A stretch of DNA of 64,000 nt from Lineus longissimus (lineage: Eukaryota; Nemertea; Pilidiophora; Heteronemertea; Lineidae). The stretch covers positions 9,612,501-9,676,500 of the forward strand of contig NC_088313.1 in NCBI RefSeq assembly GCF_910592395.1. Direction: 5' to 3'. The notes under the pieces were generated by a model, which saw only the letters and a program-made list of their open reading frames with translations, ran no database searches and had not been told where the DNA came from. Each line of letters begins with the position of its first letter. Within the stretch, counting starts at the first letter, position 1. The position numbers and the translations under genes were made by a program. Positions 26,336-38,600 of the stretch are shown one piece after another.

Positions 26336-27265
26336 CGGCGGGCAGAAAATGCATGCCGCATACCGTCTGCAGACTGGGGGTTTTCTCATGATTCAATAGA
26401 ATCTAAGGTTTGGAATTAGGGGACCATATCAGTAGTTGCTTTGCGCCAACTTTTTTTCAAAGTTTGTTTTCTTATATTTGAATTGCCTGTGAATCATCTT
26501 GCAGGAAGATTTTTTTGGGTGTGCATGACATATGACGTACTTAATACAGAACATGTATATTGTATCGGCCTGTTGTGCCTCGTGCGCCTGGTAATTGATT
26601 GGCCGGCAAGGTTGGGTTCGTTTCAAAGGCAGCATTTCATGATAAAAAGTGCTGAATGACATGGGTAAATATAATTAAAAATAACAGAATGAAGAAACCC
26701 AGGGAACAGAAAACCATTGTATATCAAACACCCACCTTGACAGTTGTCCTCTGTCTCTTGATGTTAAGTGAAAATACCGGCCTCTTTGACATTCTAAACA
26801 GGTGCTGTTAGGCCAAATAAAAAATGTTTTCAGGCAAATGTTTATTACTACAGTCCTGGTCACAAGATACATCCTAGCTGATTAGCATCATGTTGGCCCT
26901 ACGTGCTAAATCCGTGCGAGTCACACATACATGTAGCGTGCCAGTGGATGCACTTGGTTCACAGTTAAAGGAATTTAGGCCTACACCCCAACTCGTGGTG
27001 TATCGCAAAGCCTGTTTGCACAACGGCCTAGATAATCTTTGTTCTACCGTTTGGCATATACCTGAAATGGCCTCTTATTTTTTAGTGTGAAAATCACATG
27101 GCAACTGTTGAGATGGTCCCCTAATTCCAGATCTTAATTTTAATACAGAAGTTGGCTGAAAGCAACTGCTGATATGGTCCCCTAATCCCAGACCTTAGAT
27201 TCTATTGACTCATGAGAAAACCCCCAGTCTGCAGACGGTATGCAGCATGCATTTTCTGCCCGCCG
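26336..27265. mobile_element. MULE-like non-autonomous element, 930 bp
   Basis: Long terminal inverted repeats of about 107 bases (26336-26442 and 27159-27265) begin CGGCGGGCAGAAAATGCATG. They are flanked by a perfect 10-base direct repeat, CGTGGAAAGC, at 26326-26335 and 27266-27275. Long TIRs with a 9-10-bp target duplication are the mark of Mutator-like elements. The inner part of the right arm is partly repeated at about 27108-27140 (GGTCCCCTAATTCCAGATCTT). No transposase is encoded. Confidence 0.8.
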
Positions 27266-27299
27266 CGTGGAAAGCTAACTTGGGTCAAATCGGAGTCAA

Positions 27300-29190
27300 C
27301 ATCGGCAAAGCGCGATAATTCAGTCAGATTTGAATGTGTCTTTTTTGGTGCAATTTGTTGATGGAACCTACTTGTGCAGAATAGGAGGTGACTGGGGCAG
27401 CCGACAGCTTCGTAATATTGCCCTTAATAATGCCAATGGTCCTTTAACGTCACAAATTTGGGCTTGTGCAAAATTGATTCTCAAGAAGTCCGTTCTGAAG
27501 AGGTCACTAACTACATCAATTGCGACCAAGTCATGTCAGTGCATAATGAATAGATAAACTTAGAAATGTTGATTAAGGAATAATTACTTCAATCAAGGCA
27601 CACTATTAACTAAGTTTAGTATCAACATGTGTTAGTAGGTATTTTCTTCGGAACGTCGCAGATCATAATCACAGATCATAATAGCAACGTAAAATTGATG
27701 TCGCCCTCTTGCTTATATATATCGTTACTACAAAGTTTGAAACTGAACTTAAAATTGATATCTTCAATTTAATTAATACTTAAATACAAAACGGGTATAC
27801 CTTTATTTCAAGCTGCAGTATGTATATAGATACATTATATAGTCCAGTTAGGATATGCCTATTTATTGTAAAGTGGCAAGACGATGTTTTTTTCTATTTG
27901 CTAATGGTACTACGAGAAACAACATATCATATCATATCATATTATATCGTATCATATCATTACCGGCGTCTTAACCCTATTGGATTTGTGCCGGAGGTAT
28001 GGGGTCCACTATAGGCTACTGTCCACCTATGTATGCACACGAACAACGATCGGCCTTTCAGACGACTGAATCGTTTCTGTATCTGATTAATTCGCCACGT
28101 GTATTGCGCATTCGACAGCAGCTGTTGCTGGTAAATCAATATTAGAGATATACAATTATTAAAGCTGTGCTATCAGTTCGTGTCTAACTTTCCGGTATAA
28201 CTTTGCCCGAGTCTTGTCCAATAATTAACCATGCATGGTCATGTCGGCAGCAGCAACTGGTTGGTTTTGTGGTGAGACCTCTGGGGAATTGTCGATCCTT
28301 TTTCACGAAGATCGTGTGGTAGATCGAATTTTGGTCGAGAAAGCAATTGCAATTGCCATATGAACACAGTGATGCCATCTGAGCACTATGTTGTGCATAA
28401 CAACTGACAATTAAAGTACACAGTGTGTTGTTTTGATGCTTAGATAGTTATTGATTAGGTTCCAAGTTTCTTTTGTAAAAAAATTAGCAACCGACCGCGC
28501 CGACTTCACGCTGCCAAGGCGATGGGTGCTTACGGAGAAACGAATGGCTACGCGACAAACTTGCCTTAAGCGTGACAGGCAATGTAGAGACTATATTTCC
28601 AATGCATGTAACTGTTGCCACATAGTATGCTGACGATATTATTGGAAACTCGCTGCATTGTTTGTCGCGTGTGACACAGTCATGACAGTGGGCATTGTGA
28701 AGCAATCGGAATATTGTGATAAGTTGCTCATACATGTAGATACACGGACCACCAACATCTCAAATTCGGAGACTGCGCCAGTGTTTGATCGTCTCATTAA
28801 ACCTTCCATGTTTCGTGCACTAGAGTTAGTGAATAAAGTGAGTATAACCCTACTTTAAATTGTGGTACAACTTCAGATAAAGGGGCGGACGTACAGACCA
28901 GCAGGTTTGGATGCTGGTACTTGTGCAGGAACCTTCTTATATTTGCTTACATGTCCGTGTACATACAACTTACTGGCAGGAATCGTGTTTTGCTACTCGT
29001 GAATACGGAGCTGTAACTCGATATTCAAGAGCTGCAACTGCTGATTCCTCATTTATGAGGCAGGAATCCTATTAAAGTTGCAACTCAGGATTTATGAGTT
29101 GCAACTCAGAACCCGAGCTAGAACTCGGGAATTCGTCGACTATCTTTGCGAGGGCCAAAGTTGAGCAAATGTCCGTAATTTTCAAAAATG
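27300..29190. other. No supported gene; small (ATATC)n run
   Basis: Short open frames only. A (CATAT)n pentanucleotide run lies at 27921-27960. Around 28985-29130 many GAGTTGCAACTC-like palindromic words (AACTCG, GTTGCAACTC) cluster, giving a foldback-rich patch. Confidence 0.45.
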
Positions 29191-29201
29191 GCAATTTCTT
29201 T

Positions 29202-29694
29202 TTAGCTCACCTCCAGAGGGTGAGTTTATCTTATATCGTAGCGTCCGACTTCGTCCGTTAGCGATGAACGTTTTGTAAACTTGCAACTTGGTATATATGT
29301 TCTCCTATGTAATGACACCGGGAGACCAAAATTCAGTCCGGTTCAATACTTGAAATTGTCACAAGGTGGCTAAAACCGAAAACATAAAAAGTGCCATAAT
29401 TCCATAACTAAGGGCTCGATCATCACCAAATTATTATCGTAGTTGGTACATGACATGTCACACGAGTTTTTGATTTGACCTACTTTTCAAGGTCACACGT
29501 CAAATAGCGTGAATTAGCCAATGGTGGCCCGTTTTGTAACTGCTGGAGCTATTGACTTGAATTTGGTACATATGTCACCCCTTGTAGACTAAAGTTCGGT
29601 CAGGTTCGATTCCTGGTTTGGCCACCAGGTTGCTAAAATCGAAATCAATAACATGTCTGTGGTGAGATAAGCACAATGGCCCTGGCCATTTCAT
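29202..29694 (+). mobile_element. Helentron-like non-autonomous repeat, copy 1
   Basis: The 5' end is TTTAGCTCACCTCCAGAGGGTGAG, i.e. AGCTCACC and a small hairpin, followed by a GTCCGACTTCGTCCG motif. The 3' end has the inverse motif (GGTGAGATAAGC) and then the palindrome AATGGCCCTGGCCATT. This asymmetric arrangement (terminal motif at the 5' end, its inverse placed before a terminal hairpin at the 3' end) matches Helentron/HINE elements. A TGACCT...AAGGTCA cluster lies at 29473-29505. Confidence 0.6.
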
Positions 29695-29699
29695 TTTTC

Positions 29700-30930
29700 T
29701 TGTCTTTAACCTCGGGACAATACAATTTTGAAATTATGTTTATGATGCCGTAGGTTATTTACGTTCGTTAAATTTTGGAACGACATTTCTATCTGTTTAT
29801 CAAGTCTCGATACCGATGGTAAATGACTCGTGTATAGTCCAGCGTTCGACAAGATCGACCACAATAAAAATATCCTTTCAAAAACGAGAGGAGTCAAACC
29901 CATTTCATTACATCCGCCAGATCTTCATATAAAGAATTACTCGTATGTTACGTCGTAATCTACGGAAATATTATTAGAATTATCGCAAGGAGCCTAAAAT
30001 TATCGATGTTGTCCCTTAAAATAGTATTAAATGCACATAATATTTACTTACAAATAGTGGATTCAATCATGAGCTATTTCGATTTGATGGGCAAACCTAG
30101 AAATTAATTTTTCAAAAATATGAATATTCAGTTACCTCCAAGGTATCATCTCAACGGCTTATCAAAACCCGAGATGAAAACTCGCGAAATCGCGAGATGA
30201 GTAATCATTATTTTCTGCCCCAAGATTTTCTGCTGCACTGAACCATGACAATCCCAATTTCCGAGCAGCCCTGAGACTTTCAATTAAATGGCAATGCGGC
30301 TGAAGGCAGTAAAAAGGCTACATGCAACTGTATGTCGAAACACACGACTCTCACTGCCGGTTGCCATTTTTGAAAAGGCCACTCTTACACTCTGCGTTAT
30401 ACCGCGAGGAGGCATGACATACAGTAGTCCGAGCTGGTACAAGAGCTTGATAACATTATGGTGTTTTGTATGATCTTCCCTTTATCGCATGCACATCGAC
30501 TGAAAAACGCTTGTAAAGCCACACTCGCGAGACTTTCAAACGCTTTGTCAATCACTGTGTTGAACTTATTCTGACGATACTAGTCGGCCTAATGGCAAAT
30601 AATATGCGAACAAATCATAAAAAATCTCGGACACTTTATTAAGAGAGTAGCTTCACGGCAGGTATGAAAATCTGAAATGTCAACAGAAAAAGAAAAAAAT
30701 CGGCGAGAAGGGAGTTGGTTTGTGACAGTTTACCATGAATGAAGAAAAAAATCCTGCATTGCATTAAAAATGGAAATAAGGATAGCTCCCTACTATAGCC
30801 TCGATCCATGAATGTTCGCCTTTTCAGATTCCATGATATTTGCAAAGCATTTTCTGGCGGATGGTGCGCTCTCCGAGGCTGGCATCTCGTGATTTCACAT
30901 TGCGCATCTCGCGGTTTATGCCCACTGCTG
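29700..30930. other. No supported gene
   Basis: AT-rich spacer between the repeat at 29.7 kb and the Tigger-like element; no domain, splice-supported exon or clear repeat recognised. Confidence 0.4.
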
Positions 30931-32253
30931 TATACATGCTTCCCGAAATTGGTGGCTTGCATTGGAACTAACTTTTCCCCCTTGTCCGTCATTAAAGGCA
31001 TTCACGTGTGTTGGTCAACCATGACTATCTCCTTTGTCCCTCCACCATAAGGCCTAGTTTCCCCTTATGACATCACTTTTTCGGACACTCAGCGTCCCAT
31101 TTCTGGAAAGGTGTATTGTATGACTTATCCGGCCACCACGATCAACTTGTCTGACAGGCAAATTATTGAATATACACATTCCAGGCCAAGTTATGAAAGG
31201 CCAGATTAGGGTAACATGCTCATGAAAATCGATCTAGGCGTACATTGTAATTGTTATCCCGTGGTGATGTCAGTCTATAGAAATGACATGACATTCATTA
31301 ACCCTCACCTGCGACTAACGGACTTAAATTGAAAAAGCTCGCGATTTCAACAAAAACAATTTTAATGCCTCGTGGGCCAAACTCCAAATCAAAATGCACG
31401 GATCTTATGCAAGGGGTACAAAAATTTGAAATCACTCAGTATCGTGATGCTCATCCTCAAGGATCACACCATCTTCACTACCTTCATTGTCTCCCCACCA
31501 AAATCTATTCCATCAAGGTCTACATGCTCCGGTACAGGCTCTTCATTCTGAAGTAGCCTAGAGGCTCTCCACGCGGTGTGGATCGCTTCAGGGGCTATCT
31601 GACCCCAGGACTCGCCAATGATGCGCATGACAGCAAACCTTGATATGGCAGGAGATTGGCCATGTTCATCATTGTGTGCAATTTTCCATGCCTTCCACAG
31701 CCTGCGCATGTTACTTTTGAATGATCGTATTTTCGTCAGGTCAAGAGGTTGTACAATCGAGGTACACCTCCCAGGAATCATGTGCACACAACCGGGTGAA
31801 TCTTTGATTGTCTGTTGGAGGTGGGCATTTCTGTGGGCTGGGAAAATGTCCCAAATTAAGAGAAAGGGAAATGCATCCCCTGCAAAAGGCAGGAGGCAAT
31901 CATTAGCCCAGGCCAGAAGCGTTTCCCAGTTAGCCGAACCTGTTGGTCAACCTGTTACCCGGGCATTTTCTGGAGCGTTAGCTTGTAAATATTGTATTTG
32001 TTCTCCGTCTGCCCTTAAAGGCCATATATCAAGGTTTGAAAACATGCTTGATACTCATGAAATATGTTGAGGGTTAAAAAAAAAAGATCCCAGACATTAA
32101 AAAAATTCTAATAATAAAGTCATTATTTAGTTATTTCAATTTTCAATTTTAAACTATTTGAATTTCCCACCACACACAACTTTAGATTAGTTCCACATGT
32201 GGCCGCTAGGGATTTTTGGATGACGTAGATCAGGTCAGTCAGAACAAAGCAAG

Positions 32254-32406
32254 ATGGCTTCCGCATACAGTTCAGAGAGTGAGAGCAGTGAATTTGAGGA
32301 TGTTTTGGTCGATACAGAAGGATATTTAAACGTTGAGCTGTACATGTTCGAGCCATTAATATCACTAGATCATAATGAGAGTGATCATTCGGACGAAAGT
32401 GATTAG
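32254..32406 (+). CDS. Small acidic open frame in the nested element
   Basis: A 50-codon frame reads MASAYSSESESSEFEDVLVD, then TEGYLNVELYMFEP, ending in HNESDHSDESD. It is strongly acidic and serine-rich. Beyond the stop the sequence has a short cysteine-containing frame (CITCMIFEQTNVAQYC, about 32480-32530). This composition recalls the N-terminus of the zinc-binding proteins related to the P2X7 cytoplasmic 'ballast' domain, but the match is too short to assert. It is convergent with the THAP frame and may be a second, decayed gene of the element. Confidence 0.3.
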   Translation: MASAYSSESESSEFEDVLVDTEGYLNVELYMFEPLISLDHNESDHSDESD

Positions 32407-32800
32407 AATTTGTGGTTAATCAATTTGCATGGCAGACCTGCCGATATAGCAAAGAAGACATTGATAGACGGTTGCAGATGCATAACATGTATGATTTTTG
32501 AACAGACTAATGTTGCACAATATTGTTTCGCCTCGTCAGTGTTGTATCGCCAGTTATGTCATGACGCTGAACTACTATTGAAAAGTGACGGTATTATGCA
32601 CAATCATCTTGACGTGACGATATAATGCCGTGCAACGTTAGATAGGCCTAGATGTCAGATGACAATAATCTGTCATTGACAGTGGCTGTCACTGACACTG
32701 ACCTGTGTCGCTGTCACCTTGCTATGGCTGGAACACAAGAAGACACTATGCGGTATCACAGGCCCCAATAGGGCCTACACATTATGTATAACAACCGACC

Positions 32801-33106
32801 TCAGCAGCCTCGGGCATTAAATGCAATTGACATGGTTGGAACAGCTGTTTTTAACAAGTGGCATTTAATATTCAGTTGGATGCAGATATCCGGCTTCATG
32901 TGATAATCCGTATCGATAAAGTGATCACTGCAAAGTTTGGCCGAAGGCCCAGGCTTCCAACACTCCAAACGTTTGCACTTCCGAATCCACAGCTTCCTCC
33001 TCTCTCGTTCAACTGGCTTTGGAAATTCATGAAAATGGGTCCCATCCGTCATTCGATTTTTCTTTGTGCTATCCTTGACACAATTCGGAGCCACACAATA
33101 CACCAT
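32801..33106 (-). CDS. THAP zinc-finger domain of the nested element
   Basis: The 101-aa minus frame begins with a THAP (C2CH) DNA-binding domain: MVYCVAPNC gives C4 and C9, then F28-P29, W40 (RRKLWIRKC), and C59-S-D-H62-F. These are the conserved zinc ligands and core residues. THAP domains recognise short DNA sites and are carried by P, Kolobok and some other transposases and by host factors derived from them. The frame ends about 40 residues after the domain with no nuclease part. Its position inside a TTAA-flanked TIR element makes a transposase N-terminal exon the best reading; a captured host THAP exon is the alternative. Confidence 0.75.
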   Translation of the reverse strand: MVYCVAPNCVKDSTKKNRMTDGTHFHEFPKPVERERRKLWIRKCKRLECWKPGPSAKLCSDHFIDTDYHMKPDICIQLNIKCHLLKTAVPTMSIAFNARGC

Positions 33107-35479
33107 AGTGAATGAAACACATTACTTCCAGGTGTGCATAATTAATTAAGGCCCTCCTGCTTTTATGATTGCATGACATGTACAGATGACCTGATCTACA
33201 TCACAACTTTTGCTGAACCCGCCGCCTGGCTCTAACAAGCCAGTTGCTAGCCTGATTAGGTAATCAAGTTGTCAAACACATAATTGGCTATATCTTCAAA
33301 ATGGATTGAGCTAATTGCATTTGGTTTTCTGTATTGTATAAAGTGTTAGGTACACTTTTGAAATCGTCTTACAGCAGAAAATGGCAAAAAACCTTGATAT
33401 ATGGCCTTTAAACGCCTAAAGATCACACTGGCGGACATCTTTCTCCCGTCGACAGTAATGCCCAACATTAGTATTAACACCAAGCTTTGCGTTGCCGCAG
33501 GAAGTGCGTACGTCTACTTGTTTTGCTCTGTATGTGTATCTGGGAGCCATGTCCCATAGGGCAAAAGTCTCATTCACATTAATGATGAGATCAATTCCAT
33601 TTTCTTCAACAGTTGCAGCGACATCCTGGCGGAAATTTTCCACCAGTTCATCAGCATTTACAGGTAAAGTTGTTGAATCCTTGCACGATTTTCGGTTACT
33701 TAGGTCATTTCTGTTTCAAAATCCATGTAACCATCCTCTTGAAGCTGCAAAGTTAATTCTGTTCATCTGGTATTCTTCTTGTTGGTCATCAGGTAGCTCT
33801 GCCAACCATCCATTGAACTCACGCTGACTCTGCATCATCAAATCCTCTTCGGACAATGTGAGTCCTTGTCCACGTCGTCCATTCATCCACTCCGTAACCA
33901 AACGGTCAACCCCGGGCCAGAGGACTGAAATAAAAAGTTTCATCTCGATCATCACCAAATAACGACAAAGTTCCCAAGAACCACATCAAGCGATTACATT
34001 GTTGATTATCATTCGGTTGTGGGATTAAACTTTTTTTAAATGCTGATGAAATTTTTCGCCTGCCGCATCCCAAAGCCATTTCGAGACCTACCTACGCCTC
34101 TTTGTCTTTGCCGATGCATTCTAGCTTGGCGATTGGTGGCCCCACGCTGCCTCTCTCTAATTTCTTTTTCTTCATTGAGCCATCGTCGCATCGTCTTTCG
34201 AGGGATGTTGTGCTCCCTTGCAAATTCGGTGGCTGAAATCTCACGAGGCTGCCTTAAAATGTAAGCAGCATGACAATCATCCAACAGAAGGATTCTCTCA
34301 GATAAAGAATAAGATCTGTGACGTCGAGGATAGACATCATCATCATCATCATCATCATACACTGTGACAGAATGTGCCTGTCTTTTTCAATGTCTAACAC
34401 GCCTGAGATGTCCTGACCAGCACGATTTGAAAATGATGACAATTTCAGCCACGCCTGTACTGCACTGTGGATTAAAACTGTGGTCTGCCGTTGAAAAGAA
34501 ACTCACAAGTGAAATGTCATTTATAACTTGGCCTGGATTGTGTATATTCAATATTTTGCGTGTTGGGCAAGTTAGTCGTGGTGGACGGATAAATCATGTC
34601 CCGAACTTCACACCTGGCCTCAACCCACGAATGCAAAACCAAACAGCAGTTACTTTTTAAACAAATGACGAATCTGTGCTGTTATAAATAGTAAGTCGTT
34701 TTTTGGAATGTCCTCATTCATGTACGCTCATTCAAGATAGAACGAATACAATAGCAGAGAATGCCGTGGTGACTTTTATTTGCTCACCTGACCACAATGT
34801 AATGTCAGTTTTCATGCAGCGAGTCGATGTGGATGCGCCAGTAGTTTTCATGTTTGTAAACATGATACAGTATGCCAAACGCATTGCTGCTTGACGGTAT
34901 AGCTCGGGGATCATAGGTTGAGCTTTTAGGACGACGATTCTTAATGTGTTGACGGTAAGTCGGCTGGTATTTTACTCGAGTTTATACAGTCAGTCTTTTT
35001 GTTTCTGTTCATGCAGTTAAGCTTTATATGTACACTCATGTCTGTCCTCTCCGCCTGGGTTATCATCAGTCATCGGTTGGACGGCTTGGCGCTCACTGTT
35101 GAAATGCCCAATATTCCAGCGATGGCGATGCAGTGGAAGCTTCATCTAGCAGGACTTTTCAACATCCAATCATCACAGGCGCATAAGGGCGTTTTTCAAA
35201 AGTGGTCATCACCAAAATAAAGCCCGCACCAAGCTTTTTAATGCTACATTTTACAAACGTAAAGTTTATATTCTTAATATAGGTGACCTATACACCTTTC
35301 CAGAAATGGGGCGCTGAGTGTCCGGAATAGTGATGTCATAAGGGGAAACTCGGCGTTATTGTGGAGGGACAAAGGAGATAGTCATGGTTGACCAACACAC
35401 TTAAATGCCTTTAATGACGGACAAGGGGGAAAAAGTTAGTTCCAATGCAAGCCACCAATTTCGGGAAGCATGTATAGGC

Positions 35480-37885
35480 GCAGGAAGAACAAATTGATGA
35501 TGTGCATTGAGCTTTAAGTGAATATGCACATGCTAATGTCTAATTTTAAAAGATAGGCATAAAACTAATGTATAAAAAACTTTATTTCAGTACAGCACAA
35601 TGTTAATCAGCAGTTTGTTCTTCCTGCACCACCTGGAATGTTTTAATTTTCTACCTGCCATATCTTGAAGTCGGTTAGTTTGATTTTATGCGGTTTTTAC
35701 ACTTGTGTTTCTTATGTTGTGCTCTATTATTACTCATTAATCAAAACAAAATCTATCATTCCGTCGGACAAAAAGCTACTTTCTGTGGTCTGGGCCAAAC
35801 ATTGATGTCCCTACAAATGTCCTCAGTAGCTTATACCAGACACATTTTGAGAGATTTCAGATACAGATTCGTCACAGTTTTTCATTGAAAGCGTAAAATC
35901 AGTGTGTCGGACGATATCAACTTTTTGAAACTCGCTCTCAACATGTACACTCATGCCTGCCCTCGACACCCGGGTTAAAACTTATATGATATATATTCAT
36001 ATATGAGATTGGGGAAATCGAGTTTTCTCGCTTTTTTGATTCACTCGAAATCAAGTATTGATTGTAATTTCGGTCACCCCTGCCGGCAATTGGACCTGTT
36101 CCGGGAAGTTATCGTTTCATCAGTGCACCTCATTGTCTGATAATTCAGCTCATGGAATTGACATATGAACGAAATACGAATGATTAATAAAAATTGATGC
36201 CCGGGGAACGTCATCATACATATTTTTGCATACCGGTACCAAAAAGGCTGTAAGCTGCCAAGTTACTGTCTATTCTACAGCAACTCGCATTATCAACACA
36301 AAATAGAAAATATCAAAACTGACTGAATTATAACGCTATTCCCATTCCCAACTTTACCCGAGTTTATTTGGCCTCCCTGCCGAGATCTATTTGGTGCAGA
36401 TATATGCACGGCGAAGCGCTCACGGTTACAAACATCTACACGCCCAGGTCACGCTTACTGCGACGAAAATGCAAATGGCTTTGCGTCATGATAGTGGAGT
36501 GACTTAAAAGTCCGAACTTGGCGTAGACAAACGAGGCGGAAAACGTTTTTCGAGCCAGTAGATGTGCGTGCTAAAAATAACAAATATTGCGTTTTTTTCT
36601 ACTCATCTAGGAGTTGGAAAAACGTAAGACACTTTAAAAGAAGGGTTACTCGTGAAACAGAAGAAGAACAATACTATTCCGAAGTAAAAAGCCGCTCACA
36701 GCAGTGTATATAATGCATCAGTTATCATGTTCCATCCGTTCATTCCGACAACTCGACAACTTGACGATCGCGAGGCCGCCCCATGCAGTCTAGATACACA
36801 AAGCAAAATAAATTTGAGGCGGAAATATCGATATTACTTTATCTGTATGTTTGCTTTGAGTAGCTATGGCTACATAGTGCGCTTTTGTGTGTAGTATGTA
36901 AAACAAATCGTATGACAAGGATTAATAAAGCGTCTTATAGCTTTCAATTTATACTGTGGAAACACCCATGCGGGAGCCTTGGCCATTAAAAATCTACTTA
37001 AACGGTGCTTTACTCAAACAGTATTTCGTTCGACGTTTCGTCGGTCAGATGATAGTCGGGCCTTGTGCTCTTGTACTCATGTGTCAGGTAGGTTTTCAAA
37101 GGGGCGGCAACTTTTCCGCTCCTATCTTTGTCATATTCTTTTATGGCATGTATTGGTACATATCATTCTTCTACGCATGATCAGATTTTGGAAAGGCTTT
37201 AGCAAAAAGACGACACTTTACCTTTAGCTATCGTCTCTGGGGTACTTCACTTCACATGTTCGCCCCCTGTACAGTGTGTCGTGCATTTATGTACAAGGGG
37301 CGAACTTGTGAAGCACTGGCGATATTTCTGAAGTTCTTACCTTTCGGTCACTTACGGGACATCAGTCTGTGGATTGATCTTCACACAGTTTTTAACCACT
37401 TGCAGAGCCTTGATTCCGTCGGCTGTGTTTTAAAGAACTGATAGCATTATCAAGAGCATTATTACCAATATGTCGACTGCCAACTCACCTTTCACTTTAC
37501 AATAAATGTTCCAATCTTTGTTTTGTACAAAAGATGAAAGAAAAATCTAAATCTGACTGGGTTATCACGCTATTCCGATTTTGATCCCGATTGGTCTTCG
37601 GTGCAGCGAATATCATGGCGCCATTTTATTGGCTAGGGAAATTAACTCTACCAATTCATGTAAGTTGCAAGTCGTGGTCATTTAGACTGTTTATCACAAA
37701 TCTACTACAGTTTCCACAGCTTGGTTACAATGGTTGATTTTGAAAATGATCACAGCCGATGTTACTCTTCGAAGATTTACATTGGTAAAACGCGACCTAT
37801 TGCGTTATTTTTTCCTTACCTCGCAGTTAAGAATTTAGGCCATGGCCAGACACACGGTGAATTGCATTTAAACAAAGCCGCTCGA
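35480..37885. other. No supported gene
   Basis: AT-rich spacer with short open frames; no domains or clear repeats found. Confidence 0.4.
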
Positions 37886-38008
37886 ATTTGGACGGGTTAA
37901 ATATACATTCCCGAGTAACATGAGTAAGGCCGAAGCCGAGAAATCGGAAATGTCCGTGATACGCATTTGGATCGTCTACTGACTACATCCATTACCCCCA
38001 CGCGGTGG

Positions 38009-38482
38009 TTAAAGGTATCGGTTTGCCTAAAATATACGTGCTTACCATGAGAAGAGAGACAAACAGAAGATTGGTTAATTTTGAGGGGCGTTAGGCCAAC
38101 ATTCATTATTTTTTCATACGATTGTACCCCTCCAACACTGTAGTGGGAGGGCCTTCTTTCTATTGTGTTGCAAAGGTAAACCAATAACTTTACCCACCGT
38201 ACTCCTGTGCACAACTCAAAACGAGGCATACTCTCAAGACACCGTAAGGTGCACTTCGAGTGAAAGAGTCCAGATAGAGATAAGTATAATCCTCCAATGT
38301 TGTTTATAAACAGAGGTATACAATGCAGTACAAATAAGGTCACTGATGTACACAAAACTCACTTCGTTTGGAGGAATTCAATAACCTTAATACTTCATTT
38401 GAGTGATGAAAACAGTTTCGACCATATTTACGTATACCATTTCAATTATATTTTAGGGGCAAACCGATACCTTCAACCATAT
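38009..38482. repeat. Inverted pair of a GGCAAACCGATACCTT motif
   Basis: GGTTAAAGGTATCGGTTTGCC near 38009 is matched, inverted, by GGCAAACCGATACCTTCAACC near 38459. A third copy of the motif (GCAAACCGATACCTTAAGCC) is at about 14938. It may be the terminus of a small MITE family, but the enclosed sequence overlaps the arm of the long-TIR element, so the boundaries are unclear. Confidence 0.4.
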
Positions 38483-38600
38483 TTCGAGCAACCTTTTAAA
38501 TTTATGTTTTGTATTCTTAATAAGGAGGAAAAATATCACAAAAAGTTGAGAATATTTGGTCACAATGGCACACCAGTTTTTTTCAACTTTTTGTAATATT

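Larger units (their letters stand above)
32019..33407. mobile_element. Nested TTAA-inserting, THAP-encoding element (Kolobok-like), 1.39 kb
   Basis: Inverted ends AGGCCATATATCAAGGTTT (32019-32037) and its inverse (to 33407) are each flanked by TTAA (32015-32018 and 33408-33411). Removing the element and one TTAA rejoins the surrounding transposase in frame exactly where copy 1 of the same family is continuous, so both borders are confirmed. A TTAA duplication fits piggyBac or Kolobok; the THAP domain inside favours Kolobok. No DDE catalytic domain was seen, so it is an internally deleted or non-autonomous copy. Confidence 0.8.
31464..34362 (-). pseudogene. Tigger-like DDE transposase, copy 2, interrupted
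   Basis: Minus strand, from high to low coordinates. 34362-34036: MYDDDDDDDVYPRRHRSYSL and a helix-turn-helix (ATEFAREHNIPRKTMRRWLN). 33958-33716: the CENP-B-like region (VTEWMNGRRGQGLTLSEEDL, then REFNGWLAELP). 33643-33416: start of the DDE fold with IINVNETFALWDMAPR, where asparagine replaces the first catalytic aspartate. The frame is then cut by the nested THAP element. On the far side it resumes with RADGEQIQYLQANAPENARV (about 32014-31950). 31787-31464: IPGRCTSIVQPLDLTKIRSF with the third aspartate, and the acidic tail. The N-for-D change and frame breaks make it inactive. Homologous to copy 1 at 6.1-8.3 kb. Confidence 0.8.
30933..35474 (-). mobile_element. Tigger/pogo-like DNA transposon, ~4.5 kb, with nested insertion
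   Basis: Terminal inverted repeats of about 185 bases (30933-31120 and 35285-35474) begin TACATGCTTCCCGAAATTGG and are about 90% alike. TA flanks both ends (30931-30932 and 35475-35476), the target duplication of the Tc1/mariner/pogo group. The interior encodes a minus-strand pogo/Tigger-type transposase. A second element (32019-33407) sits inside that gene. Without it the element would be about 3.1 kb. Confidence 0.85.

Noticed and set aside
29595-29615. GGTTCGATTCC, a tRNA B-box-like word
   Set aside because: It lies inside a Helentron-like repeat with no A box or cloverleaf at the right distance; related copies have a different word there.
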